From the NCBI GenBank assembly GCA_009801015.1, contig VHZZ01005193.1:4147-42889 (forward strand): a stretch of DNA of 38,743 bases, given 5' to 3'. The notes under the pieces were generated by a model that made no database searches, was not told the origin of the DNA, and worked only from the letters and a program-made list of their open reading frames with translations. How positions within the stretch are numbered: the first letter of the stretch is position 1; every line of letters starts with the position of its first letter. Shown piece by piece: positions 10,511 through 24,130 of this stretch. The translations under genes and the position numbers were made by a program. Origin of the DNA: Silene noctiflora. Lineage: Eukaryota > Streptophyta > Magnoliopsida > Caryophyllales > Caryophyllaceae.

Positions 10511-13500
10511 ATGTCAACCCCAGCTCCTCCACCACTCGGCGGGACCACCGTCGTCGGCCGCGTCCTCGGCCCATACCTAGACACCATCATCAAAAACGTC
10601 GCATGGCGTAAACACACTCATCTCGTCGCCTCCTGTAAATCCACCTTAGACAAGCTCGCAACTCTCCCTACCTCCCTCGACTACCTTTCTCTTTCCGCCG
10701 CGTCAACCGCTGACAATGCGGCAGTTTCCGCGGCGGAGATGATTATCTCTCCTCTCCTCCTCGCCCTCGACACTGCGGCGCCCAAGATCGTCGACGCCGC
10801 ACTCACCGCTGTGTTCCGACTCCTCTCGCTTAATCTCCTCCACTTTTCTCTTTCCTCCGACGGGGGTAAATCCGTCATTTCGCAGTTGTTTGACTCTGTG
10901 TGTAAGTCTGCTGGCGTAGGCGATGAGGCGATCGAGTTTAGCGTATTGAAGACGCTTCTCGCCGCGGTTCGATCGCCTAGGGTTAGGTTTGATGGTGAGT
11001 ATCTGAATTATGTTGTGAAAGTTTGTTATAATGTTTATTTAGGTGGTAAAAGTGGGACTAATCAGATCTGTTCTAAGGCCGTGTTAGCTCAAATTGTGTT
11101 GATTGTGTTTTCTAGGGTTGAGCTGGATACTGTGAGGGTTAATAGGTTTAAGATTGTGTCGGTTTCGGAGTTGTTGGAGTTTACTGACCGGAATTTGAGT
11201 GAGGGGAATTCTGTTCAGCTTGTTCAGAGTTTGATTAATGAGGTTATGCAGTCTAATGAGGGATTTAATGAGGAGATTGAACAAAGTTCCGAGCATTTTG
11301 AGGGTGATAGTGAGAATGTGGATGGGACTGATGAATTGACGGCGAAAATGGAGAAGAGCGAAGAAGAGGAAGAAGGGGTGGAGAAAGAGAGTAGGTTAAG
11401 AGAGGATGGATTTATATTGTTTAAGAACTTGTGTAAGTTGTCGATGAAGTTCTCGTCGCAAGACCAGCCTGATGATCAAGTTCTTTTGAGAGGGAGAATT
11501 TTGTCCTTGGAGTTGCTTAAGGTGGTCATGGATAACGGTGGCCCCGTTTGGTGTTCGAATGAAAGGCATGTTTTTTCAATCTATTTTCACTTCGATTGTT
11601 TATTGGCCTATTTTCCCTTTTGTTTGTTTATTGCTTTTTTTCCTTTTGATTTTGCTTTGGGAAAGTTCAATCTTGAGGCGTTTATGTACGTTGTGATTGC
11701 TTAATTGTTCAATATTTTTTTTTGATACCGATTGTTACATTAATAACATTACCCTAACTAACACCCCTTAAAAAAACATTACCCCAGTGTCCAGGGAGCA
11801 TGTGATATTGGTGATACTGAAGTATGTTGCTATAGGGTTGATGTGAGAATCTCATGGATAACTTGCTTCAGTGACCAGGGAGCATGTGCTTTCCCCCCTC
11901 GGAATTAGAAACAAGGTGATAATGAAAATGGTAAATAAAGACGGGAGGAAAAAGGGAATTGGTACTAGTTTCTATATAAACCGAGCATTGCATGTAGATT
12001 GCCTTTTGAAAAATAAAATATTCTGTTCCTTTGATAGCATGGATAAATGTGAGGACCAAGTCATGACATCCCTCTCAGGTTTAGTCGTGTCTTTCGGAGT
12101 ATATGAGAGAATGTTCTAATTTCAAGCTTTATCTTGATAGATTATGTTAGGAGTGGAGGTTGGTTTTAGCTATTTGTTGGAGACTTCCTGTTAGAGAATG
12201 AAGATCCTGGTTCTGTATGAAAAAAAAAAGTTGGTTTACGGGTATTCTAAGTTGATGTTGATTGTTGAGAAATGAGGTTGTTATTGTTGCGTTTTCAATG
12301 ATTGAAATTGCTTTGCGTTATCTGTCGGCTGTCACACTGTTTTTAAACGTTCTAAAGCCTTTTCATTTCATGAATAATACCTTGAGGTTTATACTGTATC
12401 AGTTTAGGTTGAAGTCCTTGAGATTTTGCATGTTCTTCACTATCTTGGCTAAGCATCATTGGTTAATAACAACTGGAATTAACAGCTGAGCTTTCCATGC
12501 CTTGTCATGCTACAATAGCCCTAATGATCTGATTATTGACTACATTATCGTGAGATAGGAAGTTGATATCAATGTGAACCTTATTTACAAATCAAGGGAT
12601 GTCCACATTTAAGAGTTCCCTCCTCCAAGCCTAAACAATATCCTTCCAACATAGGAAAGATTTGGAGGGAAAATTCCCTTGCTTCATTCATTCTTCCTTC
12701 CCCTTCCTTCCACTCTCTCCTCTCCCTTACCCTCCTCAAGCACTTGACACTCGGACATAGGTAATTGGGTGAGTGTCTGACACTTGGGCAATTCATTTTA
12801 AGCCAAAATTTGCGAATTCTTCATAAAAATAGCTGAGTTCGACACCTGAACACACACCCTTGTCGGATACTTCTCAACGAGTAACACAGGTTATTCAAAC
12901 ATACCCGTAATAATACTCTAATATAAGGGGTTAGAATTTTGTGTTTTGCATGTTGGTTGAAACAGGGTCTAAATATGATGGAGGAAATCCATCTTTCACT
13001 TGTTTTGTCATTAAATTCTTATGTTTGTATGGGTGTGAGGAATTTTACTCTCTTTATAAGTTTTCCTTTTTCTTGGAGGTGCTGCTCCACTTGTCAATAC
13101 TCCGTAATCCGTATAACTTGTGATCAGGTGAAAAATAGGTTTGGAAGTTGATTTTTGTAAAAGAAGTTGAGTTATATTAATGTCTTGAAGGAATGATAAA
13201 TTGAGGAAAACATTTAGCTTCCATCAGCATGTCTTTCAGTCTCTTTCGTGTGTTATATTCAATGTTACGCATGTAACTTTCTCATAATTGTCATGGCAGT
13301 TGACAAACAGCTTTTGATGTGTTGGTATCACATATATATCAGCATTATGACTTCTTGCCACTTTTTACAGGTTTATGGATATCATCAAACAGTTTCTCTG
13401 TTTGTCATTATTAAAGAACAGTGCATTGTCAGTGATGACTATTTTCCAGCTTCTGTGTTCCATTTTTGTGAGCTTGTTGCTGAAGTTCAGATCAGGATTG

Positions 13501-16500
13501 AAAGCTGAGATAGGAATTTTTTTCCCAATGCTCATATTACGTGTCTTGGAGAATATTCTTCAGCCTAGTTTTATCCAAAAAATGACTGTCTTCAACGTAC
13601 TTGAGAAGATAACCCAAGATCCACAACTAATTGTTGATATTTTTGTCAATTACGATTGTGATCTTGATGCTCCAAACATTTATGAGAGGTACCTCTGATG
13701 TCTGTTTATCTTTTCAACTGCACTTTTTTTTTTTCCTCGGCTTCATGTTTTGAGCGTTGTTATGGATATTATGCAAGTAGTGCAGCCACTTTTATATTTT
13801 GAAGACATTTGTGGTAGCTTATTTTTTGTGTTGTATGTGCGCTCTATGATTGCGCTTTGCCTTTGTCATTTTTTTTAGAATATACGATTGTCTGAGTTTT
13901 TGTAAGCTATCCATCCATGAATTATAGTTTCCAGTTTATCCTTTTGGCTCTTCAAAATTCCTTAAAACGATATTGGAAAGCCAAGACTCCACTTCATACG
14001 TCTGAAAGTTTTAGTACAAAGTCTCGATTATATTCTAATAAGGGTCAATTTGATAATTAATACTCTTTATGCGAGTAGCTATTTTGTGGTGCATCAGCAG
14101 CTCAGCAGTTCTTTTCACTGGATGAGACCATTTATTATATTTAGAATTCACAAACAAATTCACCGAGTCACGAGTTGATTATAACGTTTTTAATATTAAT
14201 CAAAGAATGACATCAAAATGATTGTTGAGTTAAAAGTTTGCATAAATTCTGAAAGATGGCTGTTTTTGCCCTCACTGATGAGTTTTTATAGAGAGATTAT
14301 TCATATCAGACCGATTATTAGACTCCAGGCATTGACGAATTAAGGGAGGTGTAGGGGGTTCAACTGCACCCCCTAGAAATCAGAAATAATTGAGTTCTTT
14401 GTAGTTAGGTATAATTATGACTTGGGTGGTTCATTGGTAAGATACATTTATTGTGTCTTAGAGGTTGTGGGTTCGAGTACTTTACAAAATGAGATTAATT
14501 ACATATTTGCTTTGATGCAACAACTAACATTCTGTCTCTATTCTCCTATTGAAGAAATTTAATTTTAGAGGTCATGAAATAAAATCTTGCTTATTGAAAA
14601 TTATATTTTACATTTTCCAAAAAAATTGTTCATCTAGCCAAAAGAATATTGTATTTGCAAGTAGTGTTCTTTTTAACTACGGAGTACATTTCTTTTGGGC
14701 TGATCTCATAGTCTCGCACTAATGCTCACTATAGGACTATTTCGAAAAAAATAAAAACATATGGGAAAGTATAAATATTTGCTTATGTTAACAGAATTAC
14801 TCTTTTAGCCTAAAGAACTTTTGGTGTGAAACTCGAATCCTGTCGTCGAGATTCTCGATCCGGCATTGACCTAGTGTCTCATGATTTGTGCAATTTTTTG
14901 AATCCCCACCATTGCATCCCTAGAATCGCCTCTGACTCTAGGTTTTAGGGCATGCAGGCTGCAATTTCTTACTCATGATTCTTTACATAGACACTCTTCT
15001 GTGTGCATATCGTTTATTCTCTTGTTGCTTTGAAACATCTACATAAACTCTTTATAATTCCATCATATTAAGATGCTTGCAGGACTGTTAATGGCCTTTT
15101 GAAGACTGCTCTTGGTCCACCATCTGGTTCCACTACAAATTTATCTCCAGTACAGGATCTCACTTTTCGCGTTGAATCAGTGAAGTGTCTTGTTAGAATC
15201 ATCAAGTCAATGGGATCTTGGATGGATCAACAACTGAATATTGGAGATGCCTCTTTAACCAAAAAATCTCAAACTATCTATGGTTCAGTAGACATACATG
15301 CTAATCTAAATGTAGAGGAGGGAATGATGGCTGAAAATGACATGCATTCTGAATCAAATTCTGAGTTATTGGATGCTACTACACTTGAGCAACGCCAAGC
15401 TTACAAACTTGAAATACAGGTTAACTCTTGCTTTATTGAAATGATGCAGCCTTTAATCTTTCTGTCTTACTTGTTGACACTCATTTAGAAGAGGCTCGTA
15501 ATGGATTGCTTTTGGGGAGGTAGGGATGGGGAGGGGAGAGCGGTATTGCGTATAAATCATGGTATCAAGTATCAGCCGCGACACCGCACCAATACCAACT
15601 TATAAAGGTTGCCGGGACTTACCCCGGCCGTATATTGAGGTGATATCGGCAGCATTACTGCAGAATGGCCAAAATCCAGCCGTGATGACTGTTTCAGAGA
15701 TCAAATGTCAAATCGAGATTTAATATCATGCGATAGATAGAAGCAATTAGGAAGGGAACCTTGTCAGGTCTTATTATTTGGCGAACTTGCCAGTCTTGAT
15801 TTGTTCTTGTAATCTTATCACATGAGAGCAATTACTGGGGGAGATGTATTTCACAGATTAGAGGTGCTCAGTATTTACCTTTCAACTTGAAAACATTATT
15901 TATATAGGTTTTGATTTTAAGTACAAGAAAGTCAACTGTTGTTGTGTATCATTCAGCTGTGCTTTTCAATTATAAGACATTTTTCTGTAATCCCCATTAA
16001 TTTGTTGTTTGTGGGGCTCAAGCCCTAGAATGCATTGGTGTGTCAAAGGCGATGCTTGTGTAGATGCTTATTGACTAGGATTTCCTTATGTTGCTCTGGA
16101 TCATTCACCTTTTGTAGACCTTTACTATCTCCAACAACTGTGACAAGACATCGAATCGTATATATATATATCAAATTAGCTATATCGGAGAAAGGAAAAT
16201 GGTCCAATATTCTTTCTAGATCCAGCTATGTGCCTCAATATTGTCAGTGCATTACTGTAATTTATTTTCTTTCACTTGTGCATGTATGTGAATCACCTTT
16301 ATCGTGAATTTTGGCTTTCACGTGACTCTTTTAGTTTTGCTTTATGTTTTTTGTTTGATTATTACATTGATTTACTAAGCTATTGTTGCTGTTCATGGTG
16401 TTACTAATGAATAATGAATCTATTCTTATTTGTTTTTTACATACAGTTTTGTCTATATTTCCTGACCATTATCCTTCATATGTGCAGAAATGTATTTCAC

Positions 16501-19500
16501 TATTTAATAGGAAACCTTCGAAAGGTATTGACTTTTTGATCAAGAGTAAAAAAGTTGTTGGATCTCCTGAAGCAGTAGCATCTTTTCTGAAGAACACTGC
16601 TGGCTTGAATCCAACAGTTATTGGTGACTACTTGGGTGAACGAGATGACTTTCCATTAAAAGTAATGCATGCCTATGTTGACTCGTTTGATTTTGATAAA
16701 AGGGATTTTGGTGAAGCAATTAGATATTTCCTTCAGGGTTTCAAATTACCTGGAGAAGCTCAGAAGATAGATCGAATTATGGAAAAGTTTGCTGAGCGCT
16801 ACTGTAAATGCAATCCTAACTCATTTAAAAGTGCTGATACAGCTTATGTTCTCGCATATTCGGTCATAATGCTTAACACAGATGCTCACAACAGTATGGT
16901 CAAAGATAAGGTGAGCTTGTTTTGGTAATAAAATTCTTTTAAACAGGCTGTGCATCTATAATTAATTGTTAATGCTTGTTGAAGTATGAGGTCACAATTG
17001 TGACTATTTCATTGAAATGTCATGTGGTTGCGTTTGTGGTTCTTGTTCAATTTTTAATTTAGCTGTGGTTAAGTTTTCAGATGACCAAAGCTGATTTTAT
17101 TCGAAACAATCGCGGAATTGATGATGGGAAGGACTTACCTGAAGAGTATCTCAGTGCTCTATATGATCAGATCGTGAAGAGTGAAATTACAATGAATGGT
17201 GAAAATTCTCAACCACAAAGCAAGCAGGTCAATGGACTCAACAGATTATTTGGTTTGGACAGTATATTGAATTTGGTCATGGGAAAGCAGGCAGAAGAGA
17301 AGCCCTACGGTGCAAATGGGCCTCTTAAAAATAATATCCAAGAGCATTTTAAGTCGATATCGGGAAAATCTGAGTAAGTTAACTCTAGACAGTAAACTTA
17401 CTTGAGTTGCTGACTGGTTCACTTACTGATATGATGTTTCAGTTAAAATATTGGTATGAGAGGCCAGGCAATGCTATGGTCCATTTTTCTGATTGGTTTA
17501 CATTGATATACATGAACACCTTGTCCTAGTCTATCACAGCTTGGTAATCCGAACATATGCTTAACTCTCTTTGAAAATGTTTTCCATTTGTTACATTAAA
17601 CTTTATTTACGTATTCTTTTCAACTATCTTTCTTGGTTTCTCCCTTTATTTTCTTTTCATTATTTTACATCACATGGGACAGTTTCAAGTGATGATTCAT
17701 GCTATCCATCCTAAATGCTTGTGGACTAATGCTTTGTGTGGTATTAGTGTGGTTAAGTGTCAATTTTCGTGGATGGAATCAATTGTCTGTATAGTTCTGT
17801 CATCTAATCAATTCTTATTGCTTAAGAATGTTAGTTCTGTCTCAGCATGAAAATGAGTCCAGTTGAATGATGTTTTTGTTTTGCTGCAGATCTGTTTTAT
17901 ATGCTGTCTCGGATGTATCAATATTGAGGTTTATGACGGAAGTTTGTTGGGGTCCAATGTTGGCTGCATTTAGTATGACACTCGACCGGAGTGATGACAA
18001 GTTAGCTACGTCAGAATGCTTGCAAGGCTTCCGATATTCTGTACATGTAACAGCAGTTCTTGGTATGGAAACACAAAGAGATGCTTTTGTGACGTCTTTG
18101 GCCAAATTTACTTACCTCCATTGCGCGGTAGATATGAAGCAAAAAAATATCAATGCTATTAAGGTAAAACCTTTAATGAATGCTTAGCAGGTTTAACTGT
18201 TCATATGTGCCTCGACAAGTGTATTTTTAAAGCTGTGGAATATACCACTCCAGCCCAAATTTACAGTCCCTATTTGACCTTTGGTGTATTGGTGGTCAGC
18301 CATTTTTAACTTGTTCATTAATTTCTCCATATGTGGAGATATAAACTAAAATTGGTCATATTTGATTTTAAAAAGTTGTTTGTATATTTTGAGAAAATAT
18401 TGGTGAAAGTTGATAGTGTTTGACCACCAATGTCAAATGGGGACAATATAAATGGGGTGAACGGAGTAACATTTTAGCCTTCTGACATATTCCAATACCA
18501 GCTGCAATATGACTGACAAACCTGAGTTGTGTACCCTGTTGTATTTTTCTGTAAAGTGTAAACAATCACGTAAGAGTTGCAAACAGGCAACTGGATTGCA
18601 AAAACTCATTCTTAATTCAACATTATCTTTTCTTACTGTTGCAGACTATTATGACAATTGCCATTGAAGATGGAAATTTTCTCCAAGATGCGTGGGAGCA
18701 CATCTTAACTTGCTTGTCCAGATTTGAACATCTGCAACTTCTAGGGGAGGGTGCTCCTGCTGATGCATCCTTTCTAAGCATCTCTAGTGGTGAAGCTGAA
18801 CTGAAATCACTTAAGTCGAGTGACCTAGCTTCTTTAAAGAAGAAAGGTGCACTTCATAACCCAGCTGTCGCTGCTGTTGTTCGAGGTGGGTCTTATGATA
18901 GCAATGCTCATGGTGTCAACTCCCCTAAATTGGTAACTCCAGATCAAGTCAATAACTTCATTTTAAATCTGCACTTGCTTGATCAAATTGGAAGCTTTGA
19001 GTTGAATCACATATTTGCTCATAGCCAAAGGTTGAACAGTGAGGCAATAGTGTCTTTTGTGAGAGCTCTTTGCAAAGTTTCAATGTCTGAGTTGCAGTCT
19101 CCAACTGATCCTCGTGTGTTCAGCCTCACAAAAATTGTCGAAATTGCGTAAGTATGCCTTCTCTATTTAGTTCTGCACCATTTTTTTCTTGGTGTATATA
19201 TATTATTGGTTTTAAAATGTGAATTTTTATGAAAAGCACGTAAGGTTTTTGGTGGCGTTCAAAATTGTTTTTAGCATGCTTTCAAAATTATTTTTAGCAT
19301 GCCTTCAATGTTGTTTGTAGCATGTAGATGAAGTTCACATTCGTACTCATCTTTTCCTATATATTTCAAGTTACATAAAGGTTTGGCATAATTGGCTCTA
19401 TGTGGCTGAAGGATGGGAGCATTGCCTAGGGTTCTTTGAATAGGAACGATTGTTGATTTTTTTTTTATTTTTTTTTTCTTTCTAATTTTTGCATGAACAT

Positions 19501-22500
19501 GGCTGTAACTATGACTTATTTGTGCAGGCATTATAACATGAATCGCATCAGGCTAGTTTGGTCACTCATCTGGAATGTTCTCTCAGATTTCTTCGTGTCT
19601 GTTGGGCTGTCAGAAAATCTTTCGGTGGCAATTTTTGTAATGGATTCATTGCGACAGCTTGCTATGAAATTTCTTGAGCGAGAGGAATTGGCAAATTATA
19701 ATTTCCAAAACGAATTCTTGAGGCCATTTCCCATTGTAATGCAAAAGAGCAACTCCACAGAAATTAGAGAACTAATAGTCCGCTGCATTTCCCAGATGGT
19801 TCTCAGTCGTGTCAGTAATGTGAAATCTGGATGGAAAAGTGTATTTATGGTAAGGATTATCTTACTTTATATTGACAATGCTTCTATTGAATGTATATTA
19901 AACCACATGATTATTTTCTTCTCTTAGGTTTTCACAACAGCTGCTGGTGACGATCGGAAGAGTGTAGTATTGTTGGCCTTTGAGACTATGGAAAAGATTG
20001 TTCGAGAATATTTCCTGTACATAACTGAGACTGAATCTACAGTTTTCACTGATTGCGTTAGATGCCTGATCACCTTCACAAATAGTAAATTGAATAGTGA
20101 TGTCAGCTTTAATGCCATTGCCTTTCTGCGTTTCTGCGCTGTTAAACTAGCAGAAGGGGGACTGTTTTCCAACAATGATAGCCAGTATGCCATTTCATAT
20201 GATATGCGCAGCAGCGAGGAGTTTTTCAATGGACAGGCACTTGCTAATAAGGATGAGAATTTCTCCTTTTGGATGCCTTTGCTCATAGGTAGACATTCTG
20301 AATCCAATTTCAATAGCTCCACTTTGAATATCTGTTCATAGCTGCCTGTTTGGCATTGTCTTTACGCGACAATGACAATTTTAGCTCGTATTTTTTAACG
20401 GTAAATAGACCTATATAACTCCACTTGTCCATTTATTTTGGATTGTCCCTGAGAAACTTCTGACTAAGAATCTTTCCTTTGTATATGTAATGGAGCATGT
20501 TGCTATCAGGTTCTTAACTCACATGACACATCTTTCATCGTCTAGTATTTTCATCCTCGTACTATTATGTTCATATTTTTTGTGCAAAACATGCTAGGAT
20601 GTTTATTGTTGGATGGAGGTACTACTGAATAACAATTCTAGAGATGAAGTTTCGACTCAAGTCTCGCAACAAAACATAACTATGGGTGTCCTTGAAAGAC
20701 TGCACTACGACAGTCTGATCAATATCCTGCCAGTTGGTTATAGCCAACATAGCATGTAGCAAATGTTGTAGACGAGTTATATATGTCTCTGCACATGTTA
20801 AAGTATTTAATCTGTAATTTTTCTTCTTTTTTCGATGTTAAAACCTCAAGGTTTATCAAAGTTGACATCTGATCCAAGGTCTGAAATCCGAAAGAGTGCT
20901 TTGGAAGTGCTTTTCAACATTCTCAAGGATCATGGAAGCCTATTTTCTCGGCCATTCTGGAGCCTTATTTTCAAGTTAATTATTTTCCCAATATTTAGAA
21001 GCCGAGATGATAAGGTTGACATTGAGACGAGTACGAACCAGTCGATACAATTATCTGGAGACTCATCACATCAGGGAAGTTCGTGGGACTCTGAAACTTC
21101 TTCAGTGGCTGCTGAGCGCCTTGTTGATCTTTTTGTTACTTTCTTCAATGTCGTCCGGTCTCAATTACCAAATGCAGTAGCTGTACTGACAGGCTTTATT
21201 AAGAATCCAGGTCATGGTCCTGCAAAGACTGGAGTAAGTGCATTAGTACGCTTGACAAGTGAATTGGGTTCCAGACTTTCCGAAGATGATTGGAGAGGCA
21301 TGTTTATGGCTTTGAAAGATGCAGCAGGTTCAACTATCCCAGGATTTCTGAAGCTATTGAGAACTATGGACAACGTTGAAATCCCTGAGGATGCACAACC
21401 TTATGCTGGTTTTGAAACGTCGTCTGATTATGAAAAACCTAGCAATGATCTGGACGATGACCACCTGCACACTGCAGCATATGTGGTCTCTAGAATGAAA
21501 AGTCATATTTCTCTTCAGCTGATTATCGTACAGGTTATATCTAATTCTTTGTCTAGATGGCAACCTCTTCTTTTATTCTTAAATCTTGCCACCTCGAAAT
21601 GACGTTAAATGTTTAATAATACGAATAGTATTCTTCCTTTAGTTTGATTTTGTGGCGTAATGACTGAGGGGAAGGAACAAAAATGGCTCTTGTTTTGCGG
21701 ATTGTGTGGTGGTTTAGTTAAGGGCTCTGCTAATGAAGTGTGTGCTTTCCAATTCTGGTTTTCTCTTGCCTTTTTTGCATTTTTTTCCTCCTTATTTGAT
21801 GAGCAAATCTGGTTGGAAGGAAATGAAGAGTAGATATGTAAGGTAAATGACTGTTCCATTCACCCTTCCTTCCAGCTACTGTTATGTATCCAGACAAACC
21901 TCACCCTGTGTTTGGAGGGTATGGAAGGGAAGGCGAGAGGGACATATCCCTTTCTTTGGTTTGGAAGTGAGAGAAAGGGAAAGATCATTAAAATCCTTCA
22001 GACATAGGGCAAATTTGAAAGCAGAACCATCATCCTTCCATTTCCCCTCTCCCCACTTCCCTCAGTTTCCCTCCCTTCTTCTCCCATTCCCTTTACTGGA
22101 GTATCCAGAAAAACCCTTGCCATTTCGCGTAGATTCGTCATCTATCAGTGTGGCTTTGTTGTTCGTATAATGTTCTCCACTAAAAATGATAATATCATTA
22201 TTGTCAAGTTGATAAGCCTGTAAATCTTTTTTTTTCTGGTTTCAGGTTGTAGTTGATCTTTTCAAGACACACCATGATGATCTTTCAAAAGCCAACGTCA
22301 ATATCCTCCTTGAAATATTTTCAATGATATCGTCTCACGCCAACCAGCTAAACTCTGAAACCAGCTCATTGCAGAAGCTTCAAAAAGCATGCAACATGCT
22401 TGAGCTCTCTGAGCCACCTGTGGTTCATTTTGAAAACGAGTCATTCCAGAATTACTTAAACTTTCTTGATGATTTACTGTTGGAAAGAGGATCCAACTCA

Positions 22501-22857
22501 GAAGACATTGACCTGGAAGACCAAATTTTTGGTGTTTGTGAAAATATATTAAAAACATACCTGGAGTGTGCCGGGACCCTCTCAGGCAAGCAGAACCCTC
22601 CCGACCAGCCAATGGCACAATGGGTCCTCCCGTTGCCTTCATCCAAAAGAGATGAACTGGCTGCAAGAACTCCTTTGCTTTTGTCAGGATTAAGAACCTT
22701 GATAAATTTCCAGAAAGAGTCAATTAAAAAGTACATTTCGCGATTACTTCCCTTACTGATTGATCTTATCGGAAGTGAATACAGCTCAGGTGAAGTTTCA
22801 CTTGTTCTGAGTGACATGTTTCAAACATGTTTAGCCCCTGTACTTGTCGAGTCATGA
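10511..22857 (+). CDS. BIG1: BIG1/BIG4-type brefeldin A-inhibited ARF guanine-nucleotide exchange factor (SEC7 domain)
   Basis: Activates ARF GTPases at the trans-Golgi network by swapping GDP for GTP, driving vesicle coat recruitment in secretion and recycling. Exons: 10511-11565, 13371-13688, 15083-15419, 16488-16910, 17081-17373, 17890-18163, 18645-19147, 19528-19849, 19928-20288, 20851-21533, 22246-22857. They join in frame to 1726 aa, the usual length for plant BIG proteins. An N-terminal DCB region (residues 1 to about 230) is followed by an acidic linker. The HUS box NYDCD is at 445-449. SEC7 spans about 585-775, with the exchange motif FKLPGEAQK (catalytic Glu660) and [13 protein letters not shown] (693-705). 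HDS repeats follow to the C-terminus. The N-terminus ([17 protein letters not shown]) and [19 protein letters not shown] favour the BIG1/BIG4 branch over BIG2; BIG3 is not fully excluded. Intron 1 needs a GC donor; all others are GT-AG. Confidence 0.95.
11566..13370 (+). other. BIG intron 1, apparent GC-AG intron, 1805 bp
   Basis: The donor reads GAAAG|GCATGT and the acceptor TTTACAG|GTTTAT. Only this join restores the conserved family reading (SNER then [17 protein letters not shown]). No GT near the exon end does so in frame. Inside are a near-duplicate phrase (CCAGGGAGCATGTG at about 11791 and 11876) and a pyrimidine-rich block at about 12685-12740. No gene is visible. Confidence 0.75.
14330..14600 (+). 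mobile_element. tRNA-derived SINE-like repeat in BIG intron 2
   Basis: A box A-like TGGGTGGTTCATTGG (14423-14437) and a box B-like GGGTTCGAGTAC (14469-14480) are spaced as in an internal Pol III promoter. Neighbouring sequence from about 14330 (GGGGGTTCAACTGCACCCCC) to 14940 also looks repeat-derived. Borders are not clear. Confidence 0.45.
18247..18467. mobile_element. Stowaway-like MITE in BIG intron 6
   Basis: The left end reads ACTCCAGCCCAAATTTACAG then TCCCTATTTGAC. The reverse complement of the right end reads ACTCCGTTCACCCCATTTAT then TTGTCCCCATTTGAC. This gives imperfect terminal inverted repeats of about 35 bp, followed on the right by TA. An inner inverted pair (TTGGTGGTCA at about 18288-18297 and TGACCACCAA at about 18421-18430) extends the hairpin. 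It is about 220 bp with no coding capacity. CTCC starts and TA targets are typical of Tc1/mariner-derived Stowaway elements. Confidence 0.75.
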
Positions 22858-24130
22858 CCCCTAGAGTTGGGTTATGTATCTTTTTGGTTCAATTTGAGTT
22901 ATCTTTTCTTTAACCGGTTCATTTTCTCCCCCCTCGGAATTTTTTCGACTGGCAGCCAGGAGGTCCCTGATGCCAGTTTTTTGTAGTACAGGTTGTAAAT
23001 TAGTTAAAGATGTAGAGTTGATAATATTATACCGTTACAGTTACGAATTTCAGAGGGGATTTCCCCTAATTTTATCTCACAGAAGTTGTATTTTCCTGCA
23101 AATTCCTTTGTTGTAATTGTCCTTAAGAAGTGTACAGATGATCTTGGAAACTTTGAGAATTTCGTCGTCAATTATACAGCTTATTTTCCCAAAATTTTTG
23201 AGTCGCTATTCTTGTGACCTGGTTACCCGAAATCATGCCCTAGGGGGATCGAGATCGAATCATCATGAGTTCATCAGCACACAGTCAAAGATATTGTCTG
23301 ACTACTTCTACTGATCTTTTCATTAAAGATCTGCATGGCTAAATCTCGACAAAAACTTGATCTGCATAGCTAATCTCAAATCCTTTTAGATCTTCCTACA
23401 AATTTGCTAAATTTTGGATTTGTTTAAAATTGGTAGGGAGGAATTCAATTTTGAAAATCTCAAATCTTTTTTGATATTGTGCATATTTCTTTTAAAATTG
23501 AATAGTAATAATCAAACTTTTTCAGGCTTGTAAATAAATTGAAATATAATAAGTTACTCCGTATATGATACTAAAATATTTACAAAACAATTTTTTTGCT
23601 AAAAACCCATAAAGTCAAAAAGAAATATGAATGAAATGAACATATAAAATGTTGAAAAAGTACATAGAAATAAAGGTCATACATTAAATAGTCAGATGTT
23701 GTGAGCGCCTCCTAGCAGAATTGTCAGGTATATAAATGGTAGTATTAAATTTGGAGAGACACCAACGAGTATATCACATTATCACCACCCCAATCAATCG
23801 TGATGTCTTTATCAGTATTCACATTGTACAAACTCTTATTTTCTGTATATATGTGACAATTTTGTTTTGTTTTTGATAAATGTCTTAACAAATTTATGTG
23901 TAGATACAATAAACTCCACTCGTATCCAGAACTTACTGAGGACTCAAATTACAGTGGCTCATTGCAAAGCATCGTAGACACATATTATTAATTAATTGAT
24001 TATTATTATACATTATTTCCAACATATGGACATATTAATTTTTTCAGTCTCCCAATAAACTCCACTCGTATCCACTATAATCTCTTTGTTTCCAACACGT
24101 TAGATGGGAATAACCGAATAAGGTATATCT
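22858..24130. other. BIG 3' flank and AT-rich intergenic sequence
   Basis: The first 250 bases are probably 3' UTR; I see no clear AATAAA. The rest is AT-rich without a gene. A 22-bp direct repeat (CAATAAACTCCACTCGTATC and two more bases) occurs at 23907-23928 and 24053-24074, 146 bp apart. Confidence 0.6.

Noticed and set aside
14800-14945. TCGAATCC and GAATCCCC phrases as a second tRNA-like gene in BIG intron 2.
   Set aside because: No cloverleaf can be drawn; this is probably part of the surrounding dispersed repeat.
16383-16487. Upstream extension of the SEC7 exon.
   Set aside because: Family alignment from memory places the exon start at 16488 after TGTGCAG; the open frame before it is intron.
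21847-22170. 107-codon frame between BIG exons 10 and 11.
   Set aside because: It is intron sequence with low-complexity Ser/Phe/Pro content and no homology that I recognise.
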